The notes below the pieces were generated by a model, which worked only from the letters and a program-made list of their open reading frames with translations, made no database searches and had not been told where the DNA came from. Source: JAGLOK01 sp963675575 (GTDB lineage Bacteria > Bacillota > Clostridia > Christensenellales > UMGS416). Taken from it: a DNA stretch of 64,000 bases. Where the stretch lies: positions 372,001 through 436,000 of the forward strand of contig OY776378.1 of assembly GCA_963675575.1 (NCBI GenBank), written 5' to 3'. This document shows positions 44,509 to 53,694 of the stretch, piece after piece (the stretch's first letter is position 1; each line of letters opens with the position of its first letter). A program made the position numbers and the translations under genes.

Positions 44509-44537
44509 ATTGTACAATTAATATTATTATTTGTCAA
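44509..44537 (-). promoter_or_regulatory. Promoter and palindrome of the orphan antitoxin gene
   Basis: Minus strand TTGACA (44532-44537), 17-bp spacer, TACAAT (44509-44514). The -10 is embedded in the palindrome ATTGTACAAT (44509-44518), a natural autoregulation site for a Phd-like dimer (inference). Confidence 0.65.
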
Positions 44538-44738
44538 TATAATATCAGTATTATTATTCATATATTTGTCTTAACTATTGTTTTAATACGTGCATTAGAA
44601 CACGTTGCACTTAATTATATTATGATTTATAAGAATTTAAAAATAAGAAATATATATCTGCTGGTAAGTGGTCTTGCCCAAGAATGACACCAGATTTTTT
44701 GGGAGAAGGTCAATAAGCAGATAATAGGCATTCACTAA

Positions 44739-44888
44739 AACTTTATAGGCGATCTGAACGGCTTCGCTATATGCAGTGCATGTGAAGACTGTATTTCTGG
44801 TATGTGCCGACATTGTGGATGTTTTGTAGCCGCAAGAGCTGTTAAAAAAGCAATATATTGCATTAAAGCAGGGCAGAAGAAATTGTAG
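44739..44888 (+). pseudogene. Cys-rich zinc-ribbon-like remnant
   Basis: A 49-codon open stretch with no usable start reads GFAICSACEDCISGMCRHCG, then CFVAARAVKKAIYC. The Cys spacing with a CxxCGCF core resembles small zinc-ribbon proteins of phages and Firmicutes (DUF6171-like). Lacks RBS and start codon, so a truncated relic. Confidence 0.4.
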
Positions 44889-45498
44889 AACGAATAATGA
44901 AGTTATTCTAATTTAAGCTAAACAAAATTTATATACAAGACGCATATAAAAAGATACTCTCATATTTGTCATTCTGCAACCAAATAAGGTAAGATAAAAG
45001 CACGTCAAATCTTTGTGACGTGCTTTAAAACTTTATCGAACAGGAAGCTAATTATTCTGTCCTATCCGAAATTTTGGCGGAGAAGTAGGACCACAAATGC
45101 CAACATTTGAAATGGAATTGGCTCGGATTTTTTAGTTTAGCCTAAAATGTTTTGATGAATAGTATTAAATAATAAAGATTGAAAAAAATAATGAGTATTA
45201 GTTGAAAATAATCGTCTAAATTATTAATGTTTGAAAAGCTACCTGCACCTGTCACTAGATGGACAAATGAACAAAATAGTTACGAAAATTCACTTTTAGG
45301 TCTGTAGTGTTGTGTGGAGCAGGGCACAAGATCAGGAATCATGATTTCTTTAAAGCAATATCATTGTGAATTAGCTAGGTGCTAATTATCACAAGATAGA
45401 AGTTAACTTGCTAAATGACAATGTGGTGGCAAAGACCACTGAAGTCTTTCAAAGACGAATTCTTCTTTTATGAATATTTTCACTAGAACTAAATATTA
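44889..45498. other. 600-bp decayed region
   Basis: No intact gene. A perfect 11-bp hairpin AAAGCACGTCA / TGACGTGCTTT at 44997-45026 looks like an old terminator. Short protein-like stretches (RNFGGEVGPQMPTFEMELA at about 45068-45135) suggest degenerate coding DNA, but no family could be named. Confidence 0.35.
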
Positions 45499-46329
45499 TT
45501 ATGGCTTGTTATGCTTGCGAAATTGAACTGGAGTATGATTTTCATACTTTTTAAAAATACGAATAAAGTGATTAATGTTATTAAACCCTGAGTAAAAGCA
45601 AATATCTGTTACAGAATTTGTGGTATGAATAAGCATGTCCTTTGCAACGGATAATCTATGAAGAATAAGATAATCCCTGAATGTATAACCGGTAATCTCT
45701 TTAAACATTCTTGAAAGATAATATTTACTTAAAAAGTACTTATCTGCCATCATATCAAGTGTTATTTCATCATGGCTGTTTTGTACAATATAACTTTGCA
45801 CACCTGTTATCACTTTAACTGAATTAGTTGCATAGTTTGTAGGAAAACTTAAATACGAAAAACGAAATAGATAAATTAAGATATCGGAAATTCGTGAAGA
45901 GAGTCGTTCTTTCCAAAATGGAGGTTTTTCGTTGATTTCTTGAATTAAATCCAAAAAAATCTTAGTAAGAATTTGACTAGTTTCGTCGTTTAATTTTATT
46001 ACATGGACAAAACTTGAAGGTCTTTGTATTAGGATTGACAATAATGGCGAATCCTTTAACATCAGATGACAGAAATCCTGCTTAATCGATATAACGTAAC
46101 GTTTATATGGCGATTTTAATATATTAACTGCGTGTTTCTCGAGATGACTAACAAAAACAACAGAATCTTTTCCCACCTTATAAGACTTCGAATCAATATC
46201 AAATTGCACTTCACCTTCGGTAACAAATATTATTTGGTGAACAGTATGGTAATGTGTTTTTACTACAGAATAGTCAGGAGTTTCACGATAATACGCATCA
46301 ATCTCATTCTTTTTGATGTTTTTATCCAT
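45499..46329 (-). CDS. AraC-family regulator with cupin sensor domain
   Basis: 276 residues. N-terminal cupin (about 15-95: THYHTVHQIIFVTEGEVQFD, SVVFVSHLEKHAV) and C-terminal pair of AraC HTHs (MADKYFLSKYYLSRMFKEIT and TNSVTDICFYSGFNNINHFIRIFKK). Divergent from the SDR gene at 46448. The 27-bp box at 46344 lies 15 bp before its start and recurs before the OYE gene, so it is likely the operator. Start chosen at the Met with TTGGAGA 6 bp upstream; two earlier in-frame Mets exist (to 46347). Confidence 0.9.
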   Translation of the reverse strand: MDKNIKKNEIDAYYRETPDYSVVKTHYHTVHQIIFVTEGEVQFDIDSKSYKVGKDSVVFVSHLEKHAVNILKSPYKRYVISIKQDFCHLMLKDSPLLSILIQRPSSFVHVIKLNDETSQILTKIFLDLIQEINEKPPFWKERLSSRISDILIYLFRFSYLSFPTNYATNSVKVITGVQSYIVQNSHDEITLDMMADKYFLSKYYLSRMFKEITGYTFRDYLILHRLSVAKDMLIHTTNSVTDICFYSGFNNINHFIRIFKKYENHTPVQFRKHNKP

Positions 46330-46343
46330 TTTCATCTCCAATA

Positions 46344-46370
46344 GCAAGAAACGCTAATTATTGTACAATA
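46344..46370. promoter_or_regulatory. Operator-like box, copy 1 (AraC/SDR intergenic)
   Basis: Contains AAACGCTAA followed by the palindrome TATTGTACAATA. Identical at 23 of 27 positions to the box at 49257-49283. It sits between the divergent AraC and SDR genes, fit for autoregulation and activation of the catabolic genes. Confidence 0.65.
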
Positions 46371-46447
46371 GTATTATATCTTAATATGCATTTACTTATT
46401 ATAATAATATCATCAATTTAAAAATTTAACAAGAGACGGGAGAGCAT

Positions 46448-47215
46448 ATGAAAAAAACTTCTATCATTACTGGCGGAGGTCGTGGGATTGGATTGTCGAT
46501 TGCTAAGCAGATGTTATATGATGGGTTTAATGTAGTTATTATTGACGTCCAGGATATGAATAGCGTAAAAGAAAACTTAAAAACTCTCGAAAATATGGGA
46601 GGCGATTTCTTATATATTCAAGGAGATATTACAAACGCTAATGACAGGAAGCGCTGCCTAAAATCTACCGTGGATACTTATGGAAGTGTTGATGTACTTG
46701 TAAATAACGCAGGAGTAGGTCCAAAAGTAAGAGCAGATCTACTGGAAATGACGGAAGAGAGCTTTGATCGCGTAGTATCTATTAACCTTAAGGCAACTAT
46801 GTTTTTAACACAGATGGTCGCGCTTCAGATGATAAAGCAAAGCGGGAATGGCACAAAAAAAGGCACTATTGTCAACATTTCTTCTATGTCATCTTACGTT
46901 TCGTCAACGAGCAGAGGTGAGTATTGTGTATCAAAAGCAGGAGTTTCCATGTTGACAACTCTTTTTGCTGACAGGCTGGCGCAAGAAGATATATATGTTT
47001 ATGAAGTTCGCCCGGGAATCATACAGACAGAGCTCACGGCGGTAGTGAAAGATAAATATGATGCTTTGTTTAAGGAGGGTATTTGCCCAATTAGAAGATG
47101 GGGCCAGCCGGAAGATGTCGCAAATGCAGTATCGATATTTTGTTCGGATAAGCTTAGATATTCTACAGGTGAGATTATCAATGTTGATGGTGGATTCCAT
47201 ATTCAAAGGCTATAA
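46448..47215 (+). CDS. Short-chain dehydrogenase/reductase
   Basis: 255 residues, classical SDR. NAD(P) motif TGGGRGIG (8-15), NNAG (86-89), catalytic Ser145/146, Tyr159 and Lys163 in the YCVSK box, and C-terminal GEIINVDGGFHIQRL. The Asp after the second strand (VVIIDVQD) favours NAD over NADP. Oxidises or reduces a hydroxyl/ketone on the ring substrate of this island (inference). First gene of the plus-strand operon; RBS GGGAGAG. Confidence 0.93.
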   Translation: MKKTSIITGGGRGIGLSIAKQMLYDGFNVVIIDVQDMNSVKENLKTLENMGGDFLYIQGDITNANDRKRCLKSTVDTYGSVDVLVNNAGVGPKVRADLLEMTEESFDRVVSINLKATMFLTQMVALQMIKQSGNGTKKGTIVNISSMSSYVSSTSRGEYCVSKAGVSMLTTLFADRLAQEDIYVYEVRPGIIQTELTAVVKDKYDALFKEGICPIRRWGQPEDVANAVSIFCSDKLRYSTGEIINVDGGFHIQRL

Positions 47216-47230
47216 AGGGGAGATAATAAC

Positions 47231-49186
47231 ATGCAGCACATAACTGTTGACGGATATAAAATAGAAGTGATAACAAAGAATACCGTGGTGGTGGGCGCAG
47301 GAGCTGCGGGATTTAATGCTACAGACAGATTGTACGGATACGGCACGAAGGACATTGCTATGATCTGTGAGGATACAAAGCTTAGCACTTCGAGAAATAC
47401 AGGATCAGACAAACAGACATATTATAAACTCACATTGTCCGGTGAGGATAATGATTCAATAGGCGAACTAGCACAAACTCTGATGAAAGGTCAGTGCGTT
47501 GATGGGGACATTGCACTCGCAGAGGCCGCGAACTCGGCACAAGGCTTTTTAAAGCTTTGTGAACTGGGGGTCCCGTTTCCTTCTAATAAGTTCGGTGAGT
47601 ATATAGGATATAAAACAGACCATGACCCAAGACGACGGGCAACGTCTGCAGGGCCGCTAACATCGAAGTTGATGACGGAATGTCTCGAACGCTCGGTGTT
47701 TGAAAAGGGAATAAAGATATATTCGGGATATCAGGTGATCGCGATACTCAGCCAAGATGAGAAGGTGTATGGGCTGCTTTGTTTAAATATTTGCAATCCT
47801 GAAAACAAAGAAAAAAGATTTATAGCTTTTAACTGTAAGAATGTAATATTTGCCACCGGCGGACCAGCGGGAATGTATGCTGATTCAGTATATCCTATAG
47901 GGCAATATGGCTCGACAGGGATAGCGTTTGAAGCTGGGGCAAAGGGTAAAAATCTAACCGAGTGGCAGTATGGGCTTGCTTCTATAGCACCTCGCTGGAA
48001 TGTTTCAGGAACTTATATGCAGGTCCTTCCAAGGTTTATATCAACGGATAATGAAGGTAATGATGAAAGAGAGTTCCTAAAAGACTTTTTCACTGATAAA
48101 GGAGATTTATTAAACAAGGTATTTCTAAAGGGGTATGAATGGCCTTTTGACGTCCGAAAGGTAGAAAAAGGTTCCTCGATTATAGATATTTTAGTATATA
48201 TCGAATGCTTTATAAAAGGAAGAAGGGTATATCTTGACTTTAGAAAAAATCCATTTAACGAGGATGTTGATTTTACATCGCTAAGCGAAGAAGCTTATCA
48301 GTATCTGGATAGGGCGGGTGCGCTATTTGGGAATCCAATTGACCGGTTGATTCATATGAATGCACCTGCGTATGATTTTTATCTAAATAAAAATGTTGAT
48401 TTAAAAAAAGAGCCTCTGGAAATTGCGCTATGTGCACAGCATAATAATGGCGGGCTGGCGATTGACTGCTGGTGGCAGACGAATATAGAAGGTCTTTTTG
48501 CTGCAGGAGAGGTGAGTGCAAGCCATGGAGTATATCGCCCAGGCGGAAGTGCGCTTAATGCAGGGCAGGTAGGTTCTGCAAGAGCTGCGCTTTACATATC
48601 AAAAAATCGGAAAGACGCTGCACCTGATATTCTTTATTTTGAAAAAGCGGTAGAGGACAAGATAGCAGGCTATATTTCTATTTGTGAATGTACGATGGGG
48701 AACAGCGATAATGTATCTGAAATTTGGGAATCAGCACAAGCAAGGATGAGTAAAGCTGGCGCTGCAATTAGAGACTCAAAACAGATATCTGAGGCAGCTA
48801 ATCAGTCAAAACAATTAATTGAGAGTTTTAAGGAAAAAGTTAAGATTTCCTCTGCAGGCTCGCTTTCAAAAGTCTATAGGCTTTACGATATGTTAATATC
48901 CCAATTTGTATATCTTTCTGCAATGTCTGAGTACATTAATAATGGAGGCAAGAGTAGAGGTTCTGCCTTGTACTCCGATCCAAATGGAAAAAAACATTAT
49001 GATAACTTGGATGAAATATTTAGATTTACTTTAGATGATGGCAAACGCAGTGACATGGTACAAGAAGCAAACTATCGCAACAATGAATGCCATATTGAGT
49101 GGCGCAAAGTAAGGCCGATACCGAAAGAAGATGATTTCTTTGAAAACGTTTGGAGAAGTTATCGAGAGAATGGGAATGTATATTGA
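47231..49186 (+). CDS. Fumarate-reductase-like FAD-dependent oxidoreductase
   Basis: 651 residues. FAD-binding loop VVVGAGAAGFNA near the N-terminus, an SDKQTYYKL segment, second dinucleotide contact VIFATGGPAGMYADS, and the C-terminal FAD2 signature HNNGGLAIDCWW, GLFAAGEVSASHGVYRPGGS and ALNAGQVGSARAA. This is the fumarate reductase/succinate dehydrogenase flavoprotein superfamily, which reduces or dehydrogenates C-C bonds alpha to a carbonyl. No heme domain or iron-sulfur partner is encoded nearby. 15 bp after the SDR stop; RBS GGGGAG. Confidence 0.88.
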   Translation: MQHITVDGYKIEVITKNTVVVGAGAAGFNATDRLYGYGTKDIAMICEDTKLSTSRNTGSDKQTYYKLTLSGEDNDSIGELAQTLMKGQCVDGDIALAEAANSAQGFLKLCELGVPFPSNKFGEYIGYKTDHDPRRRATSAGPLTSKLMTECLERSVFEKGIKIYSGYQVIAILSQDEKVYGLLCLNICNPENKEKRFIAFNCKNVIFATGGPAGMYADSVYPIGQYGSTGIAFEAGAKGKNLTEWQYGLASIAPRWNVSGTYMQVLPRFISTDNEGNDEREFLKDFFTDKGDLLNKVFLKGYEWPFDVRKVEKGSSIIDILVYIECFIKGRRVYLDFRKNPFNEDVDFTSLSEEAYQYLDRAGALFGNPIDRLIHMNAPAYDFYLNKNVDLKKEPLEIALCAQHNNGGLAIDCWWQTNIEGLFAAGEVSASHGVYRPGGSALNAGQVGSARAALYISKNRKDAAPDILYFEKAVEDKIAGYISICECTMGNSDNVSEIWESAQARMSKAGAAIRDSKQISEAANQSKQLIESFKEKVKISSAGSLSKVYRLYDMLISQFVYLSAMSEYINNGGKSRGSALYSDPNGKKHYDNLDEIFRFTLDDGKRSDMVQEANYRNNECHIEWRKVRPIPKEDDFFENVWRSYRENGNVY

Positions 49187-49256
49187 TAATATGTCTGAGT
49201 AACGTGCGGTTTATGTAGAATAAGGAAATTAAGGAAATTTCTCAAATCGCATTAGT

Positions 49257-49283
49257 GCAACAAACGCTAACTATTGAACAATT
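49257..49283. promoter_or_regulatory. Operator-like box, copy 2 (before the OYE gene)
   Basis: Contains AAACGCTAA and TATTGAACAAT, matching copy 1 at 23 of 27 positions in the same order. It implies a second promoter of the AraC regulon before the OYE-type gene. Confidence 0.65.
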
Positions 49284-49366
49284 AGATGATATATTATCCA
49301 GTGAGTATATTATATGATTAAAATGCAAAATAGCAAATTTGCATACAAACCAAGGGGAAGATATAT

Positions 49367-50692
49367 ATGACAAAACTGATGAACACAATTGATGATTTAA
49401 AAACATACTGTGAAGAAACGCAATGCGCTATTGGCTTTTCAGATAAAGTATCAGAATTTAGAAAGAGTAGGACTATTGATGGTCGAGAAGTTTCAAATTC
49501 TATAGCTATACTGCCAATGGAAGGATGCGACTCGCAGTTGAATGGATCACCTGGAGAATTGACTAAAAGAAGATACAGCAGGTTTGCAAAGAGCGGTGCT
49601 GGACTTATTTGGTTTGAAGCCATATCCGTTGTTGAAGAAGGTCGTGCGACGAACAATCAACTGTTTCTGAAAAATAGCAATGTAGACGACTTTGAGAAAA
49701 TTGTTACATCTACTAGACAAGAATGTAATGAATATAACGGATTTAATCCGATTTTAATTGCGCAGTTGACACACTCGGGAAGGTATTCTAAGCCTTTGGG
49801 AGCCCATGTACCTGTTATTGCTACGCACAATCCTGTGTTGGATGAGAAGTACAATATTTCATCTGACTATAAACTGATTACCGATGACGAGTTAATGAAG
49901 CTCGAGGACGAATTTGTTAATGTAGCAATGCTAGCAAAGTCAGCAGGTTTTGACGGAGTGGATCTCAAGGCATGTCATGGATATCTGGCATCTGAGCTCT
50001 TATCAGCTTATTTGAGAGATGGGAAATATGGTGGAAGCTATGAAAATAGGACACGCTTTTTGAAAAATATCGTGGGTAAGGTTAAAAGCGCGGTAGGACA
50101 AGATTTTCTTATTGCTGTTCGTTTGGGTATTTGTGATGTGTTTGATTATCCGCACGGTTTTGGAGTGGACAAAAGTAACAGTACAATAGCAGACATGACA
50201 GAGCCTATTAAGTTAGTTAGAGAACTCTATGATCTTGGAGTTAGGCTCGTAGGAACTACTGTAGGCAATCCATACTACAATCCACATATAAACAGACCGT
50301 ATGAGTCAGGTGCGTATATACCGCCTGAATTTCCAATAAAGGGAGTAGAAAGGCATATTCGTCTCACGGGAGAGCTAAAGAGACATGTGCCCGAAATGAA
50401 AATACTAGGAGCAGGATATAGTTGGCTCAGGCAGTTCGCCGTAAATGCGGGAGACTATACGCTTAGCGAGGGACTGGCAGACTTTATAGGCTTTGGCCGG
50501 CAGGCGTTCGCTTATCCCGAGTTTGCAAATGATATAATTAAAAATGGTAAACTTGATAAAAAGAAGGTATGTATTTTATGCTCAAAATGCTCTGATGTAA
50601 TGCGCGTACCAGCTACGACGGGATGCGTTATTCGAGATTCTAAAGTGTATATGACAATATATAAAAAAGTAGTACAGAAAGATAGTAAGTAA
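49367..50692 (+). CDS. Old-Yellow-Enzyme-like NADH:flavin oxidoreductase with Cys cluster
   Basis: 441 residues, one FMN TIM barrel. Typical segments: GFDGVDLKACHGYLASELL, DGKYGGSYENRTRF, and the late phosphate-binding region LADFIGFGRQAFAYPEF. The C-terminus carries CILCSKCSDVMRVPATTGCV, a Cys set as in the 4Fe-4S cluster of the dienoyl-CoA reductase/BaiCD branch, but the second flavin domain of that branch is absent. It reduces a C=C conjugated to a carbonyl. RBS GGGGAAG. Confidence 0.87.
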   Translation: MTKLMNTIDDLKTYCEETQCAIGFSDKVSEFRKSRTIDGREVSNSIAILPMEGCDSQLNGSPGELTKRRYSRFAKSGAGLIWFEAISVVEEGRATNNQLFLKNSNVDDFEKIVTSTRQECNEYNGFNPILIAQLTHSGRYSKPLGAHVPVIATHNPVLDEKYNISSDYKLITDDELMKLEDEFVNVAMLAKSAGFDGVDLKACHGYLASELLSAYLRDGKYGGSYENRTRFLKNIVGKVKSAVGQDFLIAVRLGICDVFDYPHGFGVDKSNSTIADMTEPIKLVRELYDLGVRLVGTTVGNPYYNPHINRPYESGAYIPPEFPIKGVERHIRLTGELKRHVPEMKILGAGYSWLRQFAVNAGDYTLSEGLADFIGFGRQAFAYPEFANDIIKNGKLDKKKVCILCSKCSDVMRVPATTGCVIRDSKVYMTIYKKVVQKDSK

Positions 50693-50700
50693 AGCAAGCT

Positions 50701-50817
50701 ATGAATACGCAATCTTTCGATAAAACAGCATTGATTATTGTGGACAATCAAAATGATATCGTATGTCAAGGCGCAGGTATGTTTTTGGAAGATGCTGTGA
50801 GACGGGTGAAGCAATAA
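50701..50817 (+). pseudogene. N-terminal fragment of an isochorismatase-family hydrolase
   Basis: 38 codons from ATG to TAA: FDKTALIIVDNQNDIVCQG, then AGMFLEDAVRRVKQ. This is the start of a cysteine hydrolase of the isochorismatase family (Asp of the catalytic triad in IIVDNQND). The remaining 140-plus residues are gone. It lies 8 bp after the OYE stop, so the operon once had one more hydrolase. Confidence 0.7.
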
Positions 50818-50899
50818 GATAACTATTACGACCATTAGTGGCATAATACCCATAAGAATGGTTGATAATATATTTAATAAATGAAAGGTGGATTTAGCA

Positions 50900-51748
50900 A
50901 TGGAAAAGAGTCTTAACAATTTTTTTAGAACAAGTGACGAAGCGATAATATATTTTGAAGATTATGGTGAAGGTAAGCCCATAGTATTAGTTCCGGGTTT
51001 TGTTTGCTCAACAAAGTTTTTTGAGAAGAACGTTGAAGGTCTTTCAAAAAATAACCGTGTTATAGTTATGGACCCAAGAGGACATGGTAATTCTTCGAAA
51101 ACGCTTGAAGGCAACAATATAAAAAGGAATGCTCAGGACATTAAGGAACTGCTAGATTTTCTTGATATTAAAAAGGCCACACTTGCCGCATGGTCGATGT
51201 CGGGACAGATTATACTAAAATATCATGACCTATTTGGCGAATACCGTATCGATTCTTTGGCGTTGCTAGATTGTCCACTTGGAGCTGTACATCCCGAGGA
51301 ATGGAATGCACATGGCATGAAGGGATTCAATATGGACCTGTTTAACAAATTTGTAAGAATGTCATACACAAACTATGAAGGTTTTTGCGGTGTTTTTGCA
51401 AAGAAGATATGGGAAGGCAATGATGACAGTGCAATCGAATGGGCTACGGACGAGTTCGTGAAAACACCGCCATGGTGTGCATTTTCAATTTATAATGATT
51501 TGATTTTCCAAAACGGTTATGAGCTTTTAAGCGATGTAAAGCTGCCTATAGCATTCTTCGGAGCGGATTCACATGTGACAGAAAACGGTAAGATATTAGC
51601 AACGAAGTATTATCCCGAAAAGGCAGCAAGTTCGGTTTATAAAGAGTCACATACGTTTGAATCTGGTGGACATGTTTTCTTCTATGTTAATGCAACTGAA
51701 TTTAACGAAAAGATGTTAGGCTTTGTTAACAAAGTTCAGAATATTTAA
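50900..51748 (+). CDS. Alpha/beta-fold hydrolase
   Basis: 282 residues. Oxyanion-hole strand VLVPGFVCS, MDPRGHGNS, nucleophile Ser99 in AAWSMSG (the first Gly of GxSxG is Ala), acid Asp in FFGADSH and catalytic His in SGGHVFFYV. Probably hydrolyses an ester, lactone or C-C bond of the pathway intermediate; candidates cannot be separated by sequence alone. RBS AAAGGTGG is 8 bp before ATG 50900; an upstream GTG/TTG-type extension to 50888 is not needed. Confidence 0.87.
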   Translation: MEKSLNNFFRTSDEAIIYFEDYGEGKPIVLVPGFVCSTKFFEKNVEGLSKNNRVIVMDPRGHGNSSKTLEGNNIKRNAQDIKELLDFLDIKKATLAAWSMSGQIILKYHDLFGEYRIDSLALLDCPLGAVHPEEWNAHGMKGFNMDLFNKFVRMSYTNYEGFCGVFAKKIWEGNDDSAIEWATDEFVKTPPWCAFSIYNDLIFQNGYELLSDVKLPIAFFGADSHVTENGKILATKYYPEKAASSVYKESHTFESGGHVFFYVNATEFNEKMLGFVNKVQNI

Positions 51749-52149
51749 ACACAACTAATTCGGTTAGAATGCTAAAATCACAGTTTATTTGACAGTTCTT
51801 AGAAAAAGTTCTGACTGTGCTTTTGCACCCCCAAACGTATAAATTATTGTTGAGCGAGGTATATATGATATAGGGATTCATCTCTGCTTGAAGTTAGTAA
51901 AATCAATTTTTAAATACGCTAAATCTAAGGAGTAATTTTCACGAGTTGTGGATAATATTCATCATCTCTTGAAAAGAGTTTATAGCCCAGATAAATATTT
52001 CGTAGGCTCTAGAGAGAACATAAATTAAAAAATTAATATCCTTACGCCTTTACAACAAAGATAAGGGTCTTTAAAAAGAATTTGTCTTAAAATGATTTGT
52101 TGCTAGGATTCTAGCAAATTGAGACATATAAAAAATAAGGAGGAACAAA
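51749..52149. other. 401-bp region before the Liv-type importer
   Basis: Non-coding. TTGCTAG-GATT-CTAGCAA is an inverted repeat at about 52101-52118, 31 bp before the binding-protein gene. A weak partial match to the AraC box core (ACGCTAA) lies at 51915-51921. No convincing promoter seen. Confidence 0.35.
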
Positions 52150-53490
52150 ATGAGAAGATTTTTAGGAATTATTTTGGTATTACTTTTAGCATTTTCTTTC
52201 ATCGGCTGTGAGGCACCAGCAGTTGAAAAAACAGCCGAAGTAACAGCAGAAGAGGTAGCAGAAGAAGCAGTAGAAGTAGTAGAAGCGGGAGAGCCAATTT
52301 TATTGGGACATTTGACTGCCTACACGGGACCATTTGCTAACTATGGTGTATTCTTTGATTCATCCATAGAATTTGCACTAAGGTTCATCAACGAGAACCC
52401 ACCGCTGGGCCGTGAAGTTATGCAGATTAACAAAGACGTCGGGACACTTGGCGAAGGCGTTGTTGCAAAACAGATGATCGAGCAAGATGGTATTGACATT
52501 CTTTTCAATGTTACTGGAGACTACATGTCATGGAGAGAGTGGGCGCTCGAATACGTTGCTGAAAACAATGCACCGATGATGCCATCTATTCATGCCGGAT
52601 CTATAACAGCTGAAAAGGGCGGCACAGCTGTAGAGCCGATCTTCCGTGGACAACCTATGGATGACAACCAGGCGCTGATCGCTTCGCTACATATGCTTGA
52701 CGAAGGCGTTACATCAGTTGTAATCTTTGGTGTTGACAGAGAAGAAATGATACTTCAAATGGAAACTGCAGGCAAAGCATGCGCAGAACTTGGCATTGAA
52801 GTTCTTGATGAAGTTATAATTCAAGACAGCATGACTTACACCGCTGAAGCTGCATCAGCTGTAGCGCAGAATCCAGACGGAATCATTCTCTTTGGACAAG
52901 GCGAAACAGGCGGCACACTGGTTAAAAACTTGTACGAAGCCGGATTCACAGGCAAAATCTGTGGAGAGACAAACAGTACAAACGAAGAGTTTTTCAAAAC
53001 AGCTACTCAAGAGGCGATTAGCTCATTTGAATTTGTGAGAGCTGCTACATATGCACCGGCCGGAGCAGATGCAACAGACTTCTATTATGCCGGATGGGAA
53101 GATCCTGCAAACGCAGATGTACTTGAAGCCATCGACAACGACTTTAACAGCACATACGTATTGTCTATTTATGACCTTCTGAACGCTACTTGCCTCGCTA
53201 TTGAGTTGGCCGGCTCTACAGATGTTGACGCTTGGGTAGACGCTATGCATCAAGTAACGAACGCTCCTGGCAAAAAAGTGTACACATATGCTCAGGGCAT
53301 GGAAGCTTTGGCTGCAGGCGAAGAGATCGACTATGACGGTGTTACTGGTACGTTTGAGTTTTCAGCAACCGGCGTTGTCAACGGTATCTATGCGATTGCT
53401 AACTGGGAAGATGATGGTACATTAACACAGCAGACGATCATTGATGCTGATAGAGTGGCAGAACTTGGTTTGGCACTCATAACTGAATAA
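52150..53490 (+). CDS. Branched-chain-amino-acid-type ABC transporter substrate-binding lipoprotein
   Basis: 446 residues, Leu/Ile/Val-binding (Peripla_BP_6) fold. Lipobox FIGC (Cys about 20), an Ala/Glu/Val-rich linker, then ILLGHLTAYTGPFANYGVFF, IFRGQPMDDNQALIASLHML and IILFGQGETGG. This family also binds aromatic acids, amides and other small carboxylates, which would fit the adjacent catabolic genes. RBS AAGGAGG. Followed by a strong hairpin. First of five importer genes. Confidence 0.92.
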   Translation: MRRFLGIILVLLLAFSFIGCEAPAVEKTAEVTAEEVAEEAVEVVEAGEPILLGHLTAYTGPFANYGVFFDSSIEFALRFINENPPLGREVMQINKDVGTLGEGVVAKQMIEQDGIDILFNVTGDYMSWREWALEYVAENNAPMMPSIHAGSITAEKGGTAVEPIFRGQPMDDNQALIASLHMLDEGVTSVVIFGVDREEMILQMETAGKACAELGIEVLDEVIIQDSMTYTAEAASAVAQNPDGIILFGQGETGGTLVKNLYEAGFTGKICGETNSTNEEFFKTATQEAISSFEFVRAATYAPAGADATDFYYAGWEDPANADVLEAIDNDFNSTYVLSIYDLLNATCLAIELAGSTDVDAWVDAMHQVTNAPGKKVYTYAQGMEALAAGEEIDYDGVTGTFEFSATGVVNGIYAIANWEDDGTLTQQTIIDADRVAELGLALITE

Positions 53491-53504
53491 GAACAAGTTT
53501 GACA

Positions 53505-53539
53505 TATAGCTGTTGCCCAGGTATCGGGCAACAGCTATA
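53505..53539 (+). terminator. Hairpin between Liv-type binding protein and permeases
   Basis: Perfect 14-bp stem TATAGCTGTTGCCC / GGGCAACAGCTATA with a 7-base loop; tail ATAAATAC. Fourth binding-protein gene in this window followed by such a stem. Confidence 0.8.
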
Positions 53540-53694
53540 ATAAATACAACCTTAGATGTTTGCCACTTTAATGGCGGAATTTTTAAAAGACAAAATCAAA
53601 ACACTGCTAAAAATACTGATGGTTGGACACACGGTTTGGCAAAAAAACTCACTCTTAAGTGAAAAAGATTTTAACAATCAGGGAAGGAATTAGA

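Noticed and set aside
46448..50692. Bile-acid (bai) operon
   Set aside because: SDR and OYE-like genes recall BaiA and BaiCD, but there is no BaiB, BaiE, BaiF or BaiG, the OYE lacks the second flavin domain, and the importer is Liv-type.
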